From assembly GCA_904374805.1 (NCBI GenBank), contig CAJFEW010000012.1:1-39886 (forward strand): a stretch of 39,886 bases of DNA, in the 5' to 3' direction. Below the pieces are notes generated by a model, which did not search any database, was not told where the DNA came from, and was given only the letters and a program-made list of their open reading frames with translations. A program made the translations under genes and the position numbers. Positions 6,693-14,805 of the stretch are shown here, piece after piece. Position 1 is the first letter of the stretch. The number at the start of each line of letters is the position of its first letter. This stretch comes from an uncultured Neglectibacter sp. (GTDB lineage: Bacteria; Bacillota; Clostridia; Oscillospirales; Acutalibacteraceae).

Positions 6693-6822
6693 CTCCTACA
6701 TGCAGCGGTAGGTCGTTCTCCGCTAGTGCTGCAGAAGCATTTTCCTTTTGTGTGTGATGCGCGGTTGCAAAGGTGCTTGCCACAGAAAATCGATTTCTTT
6801 TTCAGAAGGCAGCTGTGCGGCT

Positions 6823-7686
6823 TCAGGCGGTTCCCTCTCCCAAATAGTCCAGCAGGCGCTCCATCTGTTCCTGGGACGTCTGCCTGCCTTCCGCGTACAA
6901 GGCCCGCAGTTTTGCCACGTCTTTTTCCGTGCGGGAAACCGTAACCGGCTTGGATGGGCGGATCACATAAACCCTCCCCTGCGCCTCCAGGCGGTCCAAT
7001 TCTTCCAATTCTTTGGCATAGCGCCGGGGTGTGTTCAGCAGGGCGCGCACCAGGTTGGGATATTTTTTATAGCGGCGGGCATAGAGCCGCGCCAAAGGCC
7101 GGGAGACCAAGGGTTTCCGATAGCCGTGCTCCCGGGTGGTGACCACCACCACCTTCTCGTACCCCTCTTTCAAAGGCCTTTGGTACGGGATAGAGACAGA
7201 CACGCCCCCGTCTAAACAGGGCTTTCCCTCCACCAGCACCATGGGGGACAGCAGAGGCATGCTGGCGCTGGCCCGTATGGCCCCATAGATGTCCGTACAG
7301 GTGTGCTTTTCTGCATACACAGGCTGGCCGGTGCGGCAGTCGGTGGCAATGGCTGTGTAAGCGCAGGGGGACTTGGCAAAGGTCTCCCGGTCCAGAGGGA
7401 GCAGGCTGTCTGAGATTTCCCCAAACAGGAAATCAAAGTTGAAAATGCTCTTGTGAAAAATCAGGTTTCCCAAGCCCAAGTACCGTTTGTCGTTGACGTA
7501 GTCCAAGTTGACCTGGGCAGTGCGGCCGATTTGCCCGGAGACGTAGTTCACTCCGGTCAGCGCCCCTGCGGAAACGCCGAAGACTCCGTCGAACAGAAGT
7601 CCCCGCTCCATCATCACATCCACCACCCCTGCGGTGAACATGCAGCGCAGGGAGCCTCCTTCCAGGGCTAAAGCCCATTTGCTCAT
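6823..7686 (-). CDS. Patatin-like phospholipase (YjjU type)
   Basis: A 287-residue lipid acyl hydrolase using a Ser-Asp dyad. Visible are the oxyanion-loop region ALEGGSLRCMFTAGVVDVM at residues 6-24, the nucleophile elbow GVSAG (about 41-45) and the catalytic Asp in CLDGGVSVSIP (about 163). The C-terminal part is rich in Arg and Tyr, as in YjjU-like proteins. ATG 7686 is chosen because AAAGGAG lies upstream and the family starts close before the glycine motif; the frame stays open to 7815 but runs through the promoter. Likely cytosolic or membrane-peripheral; its lipid substrate is unknown. Confidence 0.88.
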   Translation of the reverse strand: MSKWALALEGGSLRCMFTAGVVDVMMERGLLFDGVFGVSAGALTGVNYVSGQIGRTAQVNLDYVNDKRYLGLGNLIFHKSIFNFDFLFGEISDSLLPLDRETFAKSPCAYTAIATDCRTGQPVYAEKHTCTDIYGAIRASASMPLLSPMVLVEGKPCLDGGVSVSIPYQRPLKEGYEKVVVVTTREHGYRKPLVSRPLARLYARRYKKYPNLVRALLNTPRRYAKELEELDRLEAQGRVYVIRPSKPVTVSRTEKDVAKLRALYAEGRQTSQEQMERLLDYLGEGTA

Positions 7687-7711
7687 ACGCCATTTCTCCT
7701 TTCCAGTTTCT

Positions 7712-7740
7712 ATTGTACTACGGAATTCCAGCGGTTGCAA
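7712..7740 (-). promoter_or_regulatory. Promoter of the patatin gene
   Basis: Minus strand TTGCAA (7740-7735), 17 bases, TACAAT (7717-7712). It is back to back with the trmB promoter, with only nine bases between the two -35 boxes. Confidence 0.75.
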
Positions 7741-7749
7741 CGACCCCGC

Positions 7750-7778
7750 TTGATTTCCTCCCGGCGGGCAGGTATAAT
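7750..7778 (+). promoter_or_regulatory. Promoter of trmB
   Basis: TTGATT (7750-7755), 17 bases, TATAAT (7773-7778), 35 bases before the trmB ATG. Confidence 0.8.
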
Positions 7779-7813
7779 AAAGCCTGCGAAACATCCCCCA
7801 AAGGAGAGAAATC

Positions 7814-8476
7814 ATGAGGATTCGAAGAAAAGCCTGGGCCCGGCCGGAGCTGTCCGCCTGCCCGTACTATATTTCCAACCCGGAACAGCGCCGGGGCCAT
7901 TGGACCGAGGTCTTTGGCGAAAAGCGACCCTTACACCTGGATCTGGGCTGCGGCAAGTGCGTGTTTCTGGCGGAGGCCGCCCATGTCCAGCGAGACGTGA
8001 ACTTTTTGGGGATCGACATCAGCCTGGACATTTTAGGCGTGGCCCGCCGCAATATTGCGGAAACGTTTGGCCAGGAAGAGCCGGACAACGTGGCCCTGTG
8101 CGCCTACAACATCGAGCGGCTGGAACAGCTGTTTGCCCCGGAGGAAAAGGTGGAGCGGATTTACATCAACTTCTGCAATCCCTGGCCCACGGCCCGCCAC
8201 CACAAGCGCCGGTTGACGCACACCCGCCAGCTGCTCCACTACAAACCCCTGTTGGCCCCCGGCGGGGAAATCTGGTTCAAAACGGACAACGACGACCTGT
8301 ACCTGGCCACCCGGCGGTACTTCGCCGAGGCGGGCTTTACGGTGTTTTTGGACACCAAGGACCTCCATGGGGAGCCGGGGGTGGAGAATATCCTCACCGA
8401 GCATGAGGTGCGCTTTACCGAGCAGGGCATTGCCACCAAGGCCCTGCGGGCCCGTCTGCCTGAGGAACATGCCTGA
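7814..8476 (+). CDS. trmB: tRNA (guanine-N7)-methyltransferase
   Basis: A 220-residue SAM-dependent enzyme that makes m7G46 in the tRNA variable loop. The Rossmann motif I is LDLGCGKCVFLAEAA (about residues 43-57), followed by FLGIDIS, and the family signature NFCNPWPTARHHKRRLTH (about 119-136; usually DPWPKKRHxKRR). The C-terminal FTEQGIATKALRARLPE end is also typical. The Asp usually seen before PWP is Asn here, a mild variation. ATG 7814 follows AAAGGAGAGAA. The gene is monocistronic between its own promoter and terminator. Confidence 0.94.
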   Translation: MRIRRKAWARPELSACPYYISNPEQRRGHWTEVFGEKRPLHLDLGCGKCVFLAEAAHVQRDVNFLGIDISLDILGVARRNIAETFGQEEPDNVALCAYNIERLEQLFAPEEKVERIYINFCNPWPTARHHKRRLTHTRQLLHYKPLLAPGGEIWFKTDNDDLYLATRRYFAEAGFTVFLDTKDLHGEPGVENILTEHEVRFTEQGIATKALRARLPEEHA

Positions 8477-8506
8477 TCTGTTTCTTGCCTTTTGCCGGAA
8501 AGAGAG

Positions 8507-8551
8507 AACCGGGGAGGCGCTGCGTGTGCGGCGTCTCTCCGGTTTGCTTTT
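8507..8551 (+). terminator. Terminator of trmB
   Basis: A 14-bp stem: AACCGGGGAGGCGC (8507-8520) with GCGTCTCTCCGGTT (8531-8544), two wobble pairs, followed by TGCTTTT. Confidence 0.8.
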
Positions 8552-8572
8552 GGGGAGTCGTGCTCCCCTTCT

Positions 8573-8806
8573 TTACAATTGAAAGTCTTCCGGGCTGTAC
8601 CGGGAGGTTTGCAGGGCGGGAGCCACCTGTGGCTCCCGGCGCAGGGGATCGTACTGGTACTTTTTGCAGGCCTCCCCATCTGGCTTGCGCTTCAGGGAGC
8701 AGACCACCGGCCCGGAAGCTGCCGCGTTGTGCTGGCAGTAGGCGCAGGTGGGTGCAATGTTGTTTCCAAACAGGGGAGGGTGCTTTTTCTTGCGAAACCA
8801 TTTCAT
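8573..8806 (-). CDS. Small conserved cysteine-containing protein, function unknown
   Basis: A 77-residue protein beginning MKWFRKKKHPPLFGNNIAPT. It contains CAYCQHN, a later C (VVCSLKR) and another (EACKKY), a C-x2-C...C...C layout that could bind zinc, then a conserved-looking tail YDPLRREPQVAPAL ending in EDFQL. I recognise this as a small family common in Clostridia but know no function. ATG 8806 has AAAGGAC nine bases before it. It lies 36 bases downstream of ylbJ on the same strand, so it may be part of the sporulation transcript. Confidence 0.7.
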   Translation of the reverse strand: MKWFRKKKHPPLFGNNIAPTCAYCQHNAAASGPVVCSLKRKPDGEACKKYQYDPLRREPQVAPALQTSRYSPEDFQL

Positions 8807-8842
8807 GGAGCGGCGTCCTTTCGCCCGGCCTTGCGGGCACTT

Positions 8843-10021
8843 CTAGTTTTCTTGCTCCATTGTACCATGGTTTTTTCTCGGGCGCAATGGGTCCTTCCCC
8901 TTTTGAGCCTGGCTGGTGAAAACCAGAAATGCCCCGCACAACAGCACCAGGGAAAGCCCTCCCGCCCAGGTGGAGGCAGTGCCCCCATAGGAAAGGGGGA
9001 CCGCTGCAGAGGCCCACACCAGTTGGCTTTCTCGGGGGAGGAGCCGTTCCCAAATCAGATAGATTCCCAAGGAGCCGATCCCGTGCAGCAGACGGAACAG
9101 GAAAAATTTCCACCGGGGACAGGGAAAGTCGTGGAAAAAAGAGAACACCTGCAGGTGGATGCAAAGCCCTCCAAAGCCCAGCCCCAAAGCGTACAGCGCC
9201 GTTCCTGCGCCTAAGCGGGCGGCCTCTCCTGTTCCCCCGGTGACTTCCAGAAAAAAGGAGAGGCACACGGCCGCGGCTTCTCGGGAGAGGACCCCTGTGG
9301 AGGACAGAAGGCCTACGGCCTCTTGCCACAGGCCGCTTCCCCGGAGGAGGGCGGACCATCCGGCAAACAGGAGAATGCAGCCGCACATCTTCACCACAGC
9401 GGAGGAAGCGTCCCACACGGCGGCAGGCAAAACGCCTGCAGGCGGGGGAGCGGCCCTTGTTTCCTCCTGGGGAGGAAGAGGCTTCCCAAGGCCGGAGAGC
9501 AGGCCCAACAGCAGGCTTCCCAGGGAAACGGAGAAAAAGAGCAGCCATCCTTGGGCTGGGCTGCCCAAAACGCCGTAGCCCAGAAAGGTGACCACAAAAG
9601 CAGGCCCGGGATTTATACAGAACAGCAGCATGCGGCCCGCCTGTTCCCGGCTGATTGCCTGCTGCTCCCACAGCAGGGAAACGCACCGGGCCCCGGCGGG
9701 ATAGCCGCCGAAAAAGCTCAGCAGGAGAGCGGCCCCGCAGCAGGCGGGCAGGCGAAACACCCGGCGGGTCAGGGGGGAGAGGAGCTTTCCCAAAGCCGCT
9801 CCTCCTGGGGAGCGCATACAGGCGCTGACCAGAACCATAAAGGGAAACAGGGAGGGCACCAAAGAGGTTATGCAGTACAGGGTGCTCTGGGCCACGCTGT
9901 CCCGGACAAAACCGGGCCAAACCAAAAGGCCTACACCCCACAGGGCCAGCCCCAAGGCGGCTGGCAGATGGCGCAGGGAGGGGCGGCGGGGAATAGAGGG
10001 AGAAAGGTGCAGCGCGGCCAT
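8843..10021 (-). CDS. ylbJ: Sporulation integral membrane protein YlbJ
   Basis: A 392-residue polytopic membrane protein with two nucleoside-recognition (Gate) halves. In Bacillus subtilis it is made under sigma-E in the mother cell and is needed for spore cortex formation. Visible are the start segment with LVPSLFPFMVLVSACM, the glycine-rich LLLSFFGGYPAGARCVSLLWE (about residues 100-120), CINPGPAFVVTFLGYGVLGS, and a second half with FLEVTGGTGEAARLG. ATG 10021 follows AAAGGAG at eight bases. The upstream region has a weak sigma-E-like match. It diverges from yqfC, another sporulation gene. Confidence 0.9.
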   Translation of the reverse strand: MAALHLSPSIPRRPSLRHLPAALGLALWGVGLLVWPGFVRDSVAQSTLYCITSLVPSLFPFMVLVSACMRSPGGAALGKLLSPLTRRVFRLPACCGAALLLSFFGGYPAGARCVSLLWEQQAISREQAGRMLLFCINPGPAFVVTFLGYGVLGSPAQGWLLFFSVSLGSLLLGLLSGLGKPLPPQEETRAAPPPAGVLPAAVWDASSAVVKMCGCILLFAGWSALLRGSGLWQEAVGLLSSTGVLSREAAAVCLSFFLEVTGGTGEAARLGAGTALYALGLGFGGLCIHLQVFSFFHDFPCPRWKFFLFRLLHGIGSLGIYLIWERLLPRESQLVWASAAVPLSYGGTASTWAGGLSLVLLCGAFLVFTSQAQKGKDPLRPRKNHGTMEQEN

Positions 10022-10057
10022 AGAAGGACTCCTTTTCCAAAAGAAAGCTGGTAAAAC

Positions 10058-10086
10058 AGCCTATGCAGTTTTGGGTGGATACATTC
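10058..10086 (-). promoter_or_regulatory. Possible sigma-E-type promoter of ylbJ
   Basis: On the minus strand GAATGTA (10086-10080), 14 bases, CATAGGCT (10065-10058) loosely resembles the sigma-E consensus (about ATATT and CATACA-T). On the plus strand GATACATT (10078-10085) also resembles a sigma-E -10 facing yqfC, but has a poor -35. Both are weak. Confidence 0.28.
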
Positions 10087-10179
10087 TCCCTCGCCTACAT
10101 AGAAATGGTACAGGGTTTTCCCAAGCCGGGAAATCGACGAAGAGGCCGGGGCGGTGCGCCCAGTTGGGAGGGACAGGGG

Positions 10180-10419
10180 TTGGAACTTGGACGGGAAGGC
10201 ATGGAGCTGCGCATTGTGGGAAACCGTTCCGCTGTGGCGGACGGCTGCGAGGGGATTGTGGATTACGGGGAGTCCCAGGTGGTTCTTCGGGCAGGGCGCT
10301 TACGCGTGACCATCCAGGGGGAAGCGCTCCAGCTCAAGCGGCTGACGGCCAGCGCCGCCGTGGTGGAGGGGAAGATTTTGCAAGTGGCCTATACCTATGG
10401 GGAAAGAGGGATGGCATGA
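10180..10419 (+). CDS. yqfC: Sporulation protein YqfC
   Basis: A 79-residue protein of the YqfC family, in which a short hydrophilic domain precedes YqfD in sporulating Firmicutes and is made during sporulation. The core reads MELRIVGNRSAVADGCEGIV, then DYGESQVVLRAGRLRVTIQG, matching the family pattern of an element like GNR, then ILEY, then a beta-rich end. The start is chosen as TTG 10180, which has GGGAGGG eight bases upstream; ATG 10201 has only GGGAAGG two bases away, and the frame is open further back to 10063. It overlaps yqfD by ATGA. Confidence 0.82.
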   Translation: MELGREGMELRIVGNRSAVADGCEGIVDYGESQVVLRAGRLRVTIQGEALQLKRLTASAAVVEGKILQVAYTYGERGMA

Positions 10420-11618
10420 CGGAGCGGTTGGCACATTTTCTTCTGGGGTGGGCCCAGGTGGAAATACAGGGCAGCTGGGCCAGGTTCCTCAACGGGGCAG
10501 CCCGGTCCGGCTGGGAATTTTGGGGATTCCAGCGGGAGGGGGACCGGGTTTTTGTCCGCTGCCGCGCCCGGGAATACAAACAGCTGCGCCCTTTGGCGCG
10601 GCGGTGGAAGGTGCGCTTGCGCCTGCGGGGCAAGGGGGGGCTTCCCTTTTATACGGCACGGCTCAAGAAGAGAAAGGGGCTGGCGGCAGGGGTTCTTTGC
10701 GGGGCGGTTGTCTACTGGTTTCTCAGCGGTTTCTACTGGGGGGTAACGGTGACCGGGGCGGAAACTCTCACGCCGGCGCAGGTGCTGGCGGCTGCCGCAG
10801 AAAACGGCGTGATCGCAGGGGCAAGCCGGCGGGGGTTGGACCCGGATATGGCGGCCCGGGCCCTGCAGAACGACCTGCCGGGCGTCTCTTGGCTGGCGGT
10901 AAACACAGACGGCTGCTTTTTGGAAATCTCCCTGCGGGAGAGCTTGGAGGCCCCCTCCGTAGAGGAGGACGACCACTGGTCCAACCTGGTGGCTGCCCGG
11001 GCGGGCACCGTGCTCACCGTGGAGGCGGAGCGGGGCAGGCCCCTGGTGCGGGCCGGGGACACCGTGGAAGAGGGACAGCTGCTGGTCACCGGCCTGTATG
11101 CCCAGGAAGAGGACCCCTACTCTCCGCCTCCGGCGGAGCCCTATCAGATTTTGGGCCCTGCCCGGGGCAGTGTGCGCGCCTTGACCTATCGGGAATTTGC
11201 CGTGGAGGTTAGCGCCCAGCAAAGGGAGGCCATTCCCGTTGGAGAGGTGCAGCGGCAGGCCAGCTTGGTCCTCTTTGGGGTGCGGATTCCCCTGGGCTTT
11301 TTCCAAGAGCCGGAGGGGCCCTGCCGCAGCTGGAAAGAGATCAAGGCTTGGACGCCCCTGGGAAGGGCCCTTCCACTGGTGTGGGAGGAGCAGTACGTGC
11401 AGCCTCTGGCAGAGAGGGAGAGAACCCTCTCTCCAGACCAGCTACGGGAAGCGGCCCTGTTGGCCCTGCGGCGGGAGCAGAAGAAGCAGCTGCCGGTTGG
11501 CAGCAAGGTGGTGGAGGAATCCCTGTCCTTTACGGTGACGGAAGAGGGCTGTGTGCTGCGCGCCCAATGCCGCTGTCAAGAGGAGATTGGAATGGAACAG
11601 AGGATTGAGGTTAATTAG
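10416..11618 (+). CDS. yqfD: Sporulation protein YqfD
   Basis: A 400-residue bitopic membrane protein of the YqfD (stage IV-like) family. The order is: an N-terminal domain of about 90 residues (WEFWGFQREGDRVFVRCRAR), one transmembrane helix at about 88-108 (LAAGVLCGAVVYWFLSGFYW), then an extracytoplasmic beta-rich part starting VTVTGAETLTPAQVLAAAAE. That opening resembles the POTRA-like segment of the family. A lipoyl/barrel-sandwich-like stretch AGTVLTVEAERGRPLVRAGD follows. Start codon overlap ATGA with yqfC implies coupled translation. The role is in mother-cell sporulation; the molecular function is unsettled. Confidence 0.9.
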   Translation: MTERLAHFLLGWAQVEIQGSWARFLNGAARSGWEFWGFQREGDRVFVRCRAREYKQLRPLARRWKVRLRLRGKGGLPFYTARLKKRKGLAAGVLCGAVVYWFLSGFYWGVTVTGAETLTPAQVLAAAAENGVIAGASRRGLDPDMAARALQNDLPGVSWLAVNTDGCFLEISLRESLEAPSVEEDDHWSNLVAARAGTVLTVEAERGRPLVRAGDTVEEGQLLVTGLYAQEEDPYSPPPAEPYQILGPARGSVRALTYREFAVEVSAQQREAIPVGEVQRQASLVLFGVRIPLGFFQEPEGPCRSWKEIKAWTPLGRALPLVWEEQYVQPLAERERTLSPDQLREAALLALRREQKKQLPVGSKVVEESLSFTVTEEGCVLRAQCRCQEEIGMEQRIEVN

Positions 11619-11664
11619 CACAAAGAGTGGGAAAAATTTTGGGTAGTCTTCATATAGTTTTGTC

Positions 11665-11694
11665 TTGAAGCACCCTCGAGTCCTGTGTTATAAT
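11665..11694 (+). promoter_or_regulatory. Promoter of phoH
   Basis: TTGAAG (11665-11670), 18 bases, TATAAT (11689-11694). It gives phoH and the genes after it a vegetative start separate from the sporulation pair yqfCD. Confidence 0.7.
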
Positions 11695-11707
11695 AGCCGC
11701 ATAGGGG

Positions 11708-11735
11708 AAAAGAGCTCGAGGAAAGGGCTCTTTTT
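11708..11735 (+). terminator. Leader hairpin with T-run before phoH
   Basis: AAAAGAGC (11708-11715), 11-base loop, GCTCTTTT (11727-11734), then TC. It lies between the promoter and the phoH start and could act as an attenuator, or be a weak terminator for yqfCD transcripts. Confidence 0.45.
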
Positions 11736-11763
11736 CGGCTACTATTTTTTTCAGAAACAGGAG

Positions 11764-12729
11764 ATGTCTTTGGAGCAAAAAATCAATTTGGACAGAATGG
11801 AGCAGGCTGTCGCCCTGTTTGGCAGCTTTGATGAAAACATCCGCCTGATCGAGCAGGAGTATGGCGTAACCCTAGTGGTGCGAGACGAAGAACTGAAGAT
11901 CACCGGAGAGAACCCGGAAGGGGTGGATAAGGCCTCGCGCACGGTGAAAAGCCTGTTGACGCTGCTTGGCAGCGGGGAGACCCTCACCGAACAGAATGTG
12001 CGTTACTGCATGCGCATGGTGGGAGAGGACAGCGAGGATAAGGTGGCAAAGCTGGCGGGGGATTGCATCTGCATCACCAGCAAGGGCAAGCCCATCAAGC
12101 CGAAGACGGTGGGCCAGCGCACCTATTGCGACAACATCAAGGAGAACACCATCACCATCGGGGTGGGGCCGGCAGGTACAGGCAAGACCTACCTGGCAGT
12201 GGCCATGGCGGTGAACGCCTTCCGCGCCCAGCAGGTGAATCGCATTATTTTAACCCGCCCGGCGGTGGAAGCCGGAGAAAAGCTGGGTTTCCTTCCCGGA
12301 GATTTGCAGCAGAAGGTGGATCCCTATCTGCGGCCCCTGTACGACGCCTTATTTGATATGCTGGGGGCGGAAACCTACCAGCGTTATGTGGAGCGGGGGA
12401 ACATTGAAGTGGCGCCCTTGGCTTACATGCGGGGCCGGACGCTGGACGACAGCTTCATCATTTTGGATGAGGCGCAAAACACCACCGGGGAGCAGATGAA
12501 GATGTTTTTGACCCGGTTGGGGTTTAATTCCAAGATGGTCATCACCGGAGACGTGACGCAGATTGACCTGCCCGATGGAAAACGGTCCGGTTTGAAAGAG
12601 GCGGTGCGTGTGCTCAAAGGGATTGAGGATATCGCCATCTTCCGGTTTACAGAGAAGGATGTGGTGCGCCACAAGCTGGTGCAGGATATCATCCGTGCCT
12701 ACGAGCGGGCCAGCCGCCCGGCAAGGTAA
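11764..12729 (+). CDS. phoH: PhoH family ATPase
   Basis: A 321-residue cytosolic P-loop ATPase of the PhoH family, related to superfamily 1 helicase cores and thought to act in RNA metabolism together with YbeY. An N-terminal KH-like region (residues 1-105) precedes Walker A GPAGTGKT at about 137-144, then LTRPAVEAGEKLGFLPGDL, Walker B DDSFIILDEAQNT (about 228-240) and GDVTQIDLP. ATG 11764 is used, although CAGGAG touches it directly; no better upstream codon is present and the family starts close to here. Clustered with ybeY, dgkA, era and recO as in other Firmicutes. Confidence 0.93.
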   Translation: MSLEQKINLDRMEQAVALFGSFDENIRLIEQEYGVTLVVRDEELKITGENPEGVDKASRTVKSLLTLLGSGETLTEQNVRYCMRMVGEDSEDKVAKLAGDCICITSKGKPIKPKTVGQRTYCDNIKENTITIGVGPAGTGKTYLAVAMAVNAFRAQQVNRIILTRPAVEAGEKLGFLPGDLQQKVDPYLRPLYDALFDMLGAETYQRYVERGNIEVAPLAYMRGRTLDDSFIILDEAQNTTGEQMKMFLTRLGFNSKMVITGDVTQIDLPDGKRSGLKEAVRVLKGIEDIAIFRFTEKDVVRHKLVQDIIRAYERASRPAR

Positions 12730-12808
12730 GGGGAAATAGTATGGCAGGGCTTAGGAGTTTGTACGAAACTAGGTGGGAAAAGCCCACGGAAAGGAAACGG
12801 TGCATAGC

Positions 12809-13315
12809 ATGGAAAAAATCAGAGTGATCATTTCAAATCAGCAGAAGACGGTGAAAATCCCCACAGGGGTGCGCATGCTCATTCGGCGGTGCTGCCACGC
12901 GGTGCTGCAGCTGGAGGGCTTTAAGGACTCCGCAGAGATCAGCGTCTCGTTTGTGGACAACGATCAAATCCGGGAGATGAACCGTCAGTATCGGGATATT
13001 GACGCCCCCACCGACGTGCTCTCCTTCCCCATGGGGGAAAACGGCCAGTACGATGTCAACCATGAGACCGGGGCAAAAATTCTGGGGGATATTGTCATTT
13101 CCGTGCCCAAGGCCATGGAGCAGGCCAAGACCTATGGCCACAGCTTAGAGCGGGAGATCGGCTTTTTGACCGCCCACTCCATGCTGCATTTGCTGGGATA
13201 CGACCACGAGGCCGGCGGCCTTGCCCGGGTGCGGATGCGGGAGAAAGAGGAGCAGGTCATGCGGGAGCTGGGCCTGCCCGCCAGCGCCAGCTACGCCACC
13301 AATCCGGATGAGTGA
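12809..13315 (+). CDS. ybeY: Endoribonuclease YbeY (rRNA maturation factor)
   Basis: A 168-residue zinc endoribonuclease that acts in 16S rRNA 3' processing and 70S quality control. The metal site is complete in HSMLHLLGYDHE near residues 127-138 (pattern HGxLHLxGYDH, with Ser in place of Gly), and the conserved DAPTDVLSFPM is at about 65-75. The start is either ATG 12809 (AAAGGA 13 bases away) or GTG 12800 (too close). Its last eight bases overlap dgkA. The 79-base gap to phoH holds a hairpin (GGGCTT 12747-12752 with AAGCCC 12779-12784). Confidence 0.94.
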   Translation: MEKIRVIISNQQKTVKIPTGVRMLIRRCCHAVLQLEGFKDSAEISVSFVDNDQIREMNRQYRDIDAPTDVLSFPMGENGQYDVNHETGAKILGDIVISVPKAMEQAKTYGHSLEREIGFLTAHSMLHLLGYDHEAGGLARVRMREKEEQVMRELGLPASASYATNPDE

Positions 13316-13817
13316 GAAAACGCCGCCTTCCAAACGGCGGATTTGGCATAGCTTCCAAGATGCCTTCCGGGGAATCGGGGCGTGCATCCGGTCGGAGCGA
13401 AACATGCGCATCCATGTGGTGATGTGCGTGTACGTGCTGTTTTTTGCCTCGCAGCTCTCTTTGAGCCGGGGGGAGATGGCAGCGTTGGTTTTGGCTATCA
13501 GTGGGGTCATGACGGCGGAGGCTTTGAACACAGCGTTGGAGAAGTTTTGCGACTTTACCCAAAAAAGCCGCAACCGGTATATTGGCCTGGTGAAGGATCT
13601 GGCGGCGGGGGCAGTGCTGCTCAGCGCCATAGGGGCTTTGCTGGTGGGTGTCATCGTGCTGTTCCGCACGGAGCTCTGGCAGCTTCTGTGGGACATTCTC
13701 ACAAATCCGCTTCGCCTGACCGTTCTCCTGTTTTCTCTGGGAGTGGGCGTTTGGTTCATCTTTTGGGGGCCGGCCTGGGTGGAAGAACAGCTGGACCGGT
13801 TTCGCCGCAGAAAGTAA
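13308..13817 (+). CDS. dgkA: Diacylglycerol/undecaprenol kinase (DgkA family)
   Basis: A 169-residue integral membrane kinase of the small DgkA family; Gram-positive members phosphorylate undecaprenol for cell wall synthesis. The N-terminal amphipathic stretch WHSFQDAFRGIGACIRSERN is followed by the first helices, and the catalytic motif AEALNTALEKFCDF is at about residues 67-80, then DLAAGAVLLSAIGALLVG. A fourth hydrophobic segment (about 130-150) extends beyond the usual three-helix core. ATG 13308 overlaps the end of ybeY by eight bases, so translation is probably coupled. No cdd gene follows, unlike in Bacillus subtilis. Confidence 0.92.
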   Translation: MSEKTPPSKRRIWHSFQDAFRGIGACIRSERNMRIHVVMCVYVLFFASQLSLSRGEMAALVLAISGVMTAEALNTALEKFCDFTQKSRNRYIGLVKDLAAGAVLLSAIGALLVGVIVLFRTELWQLLWDILTNPLRLTVLLFSLGVGVWFIFWGPAWVEEQLDRFRRRK

Positions 13818-13890
13818 AAGCAGATGAGTGTCAGGGAGGCGCCGCGGCTTCGTGGTGCCCCCTTGTGTTGCGCAGAAAGGAAGAAGACGT

Positions 13891-14805
13891 ATGGAGACAG
13901 TACCTCAGGAGCGCTCGGCGCTGCTGGCCATTGTAGGGAGGCCCAACGTGGGCAAGTCCTCCCTGCTCAACCGGATGATTGGCCAGAAAATTGCCATTGT
14001 GTCCCGCAAGCCGCAGACCACCCGCACCCGCATTATGGGGGTGCTCACCAAGGGGGCGGACCAGCTGGTGTTTTTGGATACCCCCGGGCTGGTAAAGCCC
14101 AAAAACTCCTTGGGAGATTACATGGTAAAATCGGTCACCCGCACCATAGACGGTGTGGACGCCTGCCTGCTGGTGGCGGAGGCGGGAAGCGGCATCTCCA
14201 AAGCGGATGAAGAATTGATGAAGCGCTTTCGCCAGGGAAAGATCCCTGCGGTCCTGGCCCTGAACAAAATCGACCTGCTGGAGGACAAGTCTGTTCTCAT
14301 GGAGCAGATTGCCCAGTTTGCCGCTCGGTGCGAGTTTCAAGCGGTGGTGCCGGTTTCTGCCCGAGACGGCAGCGGTGTGGAAGAGCTGCTGCAGGAGCTG
14401 GGCAAGCTGTGCCTGCCCGGCGGCCACCTGTTCCCGGAGGACACACTGACCGACCAGCCCGAGCGGGTGATCGCTTCGGAGATTGTCCGGGAAAAGGTGC
14501 TGCGCCTGTTGGAGCAGGAGGTGCCCCACGGCGTGGCAGCTGTCACAGAACGGATGCGGGACCGGGAGGACATTTTGGATGTGGATGTGACCATCTACTG
14601 TGAAAAACCGGGGCACAAGGGAATCTTAATTGGCAAGGGCGGGTCCATGCTGAAGAAGATCGGGACGTTGGCCCGGGAGGATATGGAGCGCTTTTTTGCC
14701 TGCAAGGTCAACCTGCAGCTCTGGGTCAAAGTGAAGGAAGATTGGCGCCAAAGACCGGAGACCCTCCAGAGTTTGGGCTTTTCCCAGAAAGACTTGGAAC
14801 TGTGA
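13891..14805 (+). CDS. era: GTPase Era
   Basis: A 304-residue GTPase that binds 16S rRNA and assists 30S assembly. G1 is GRPNVGKSS (residues about 16-24), switch I has the TTRTR element, G3 is DTPG, G4 is NKID (about 126-129) and G5 is VSARDG. The C-terminal KH domain shows VTIYCEKPGHKGILIGKGGS with the GxxG loop. ATG 13891 follows AAAGGAAG at seven bases; an in-frame opening to 13828 lacks a ribosome site. It lies 73 bases after dgkA in the conserved block and continues toward yqzL and recO. Confidence 0.96.
   Translation: METVPQERSALLAIVGRPNVGKSSLLNRMIGQKIAIVSRKPQTTRTRIMGVLTKGADQLVFLDTPGLVKPKNSLGDYMVKSVTRTIDGVDACLLVAEAGSGISKADEELMKRFRQGKIPAVLALNKIDLLEDKSVLMEQIAQFAARCEFQAVVPVSARDGSGVEELLQELGKLCLPGGHLFPEDTLTDQPERVIASEIVREKVLRLLEQEVPHGVAAVTERMRDREDILDVDVTIYCEKPGHKGILIGKGGSMLKKIGTLAREDMERFFACKVNLQLWVKVKEDWRQRPETLQSLGFSQKDLEL

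Noticed and set aside
8415-10040. A 541-codon minus-strand frame overlapping ylbJ and the small Cys protein
   Set aside because: ylbJ in another frame of the same strand has clear family motifs and a good ribosome site; this frame has neither.
12747-12784. Hairpin between phoH and ybeY as a riboswitch
   Set aside because: Only a short GGGCTT/AAGCCC stem with an inner AGTTT/AAACT; no conserved motif of a known class.
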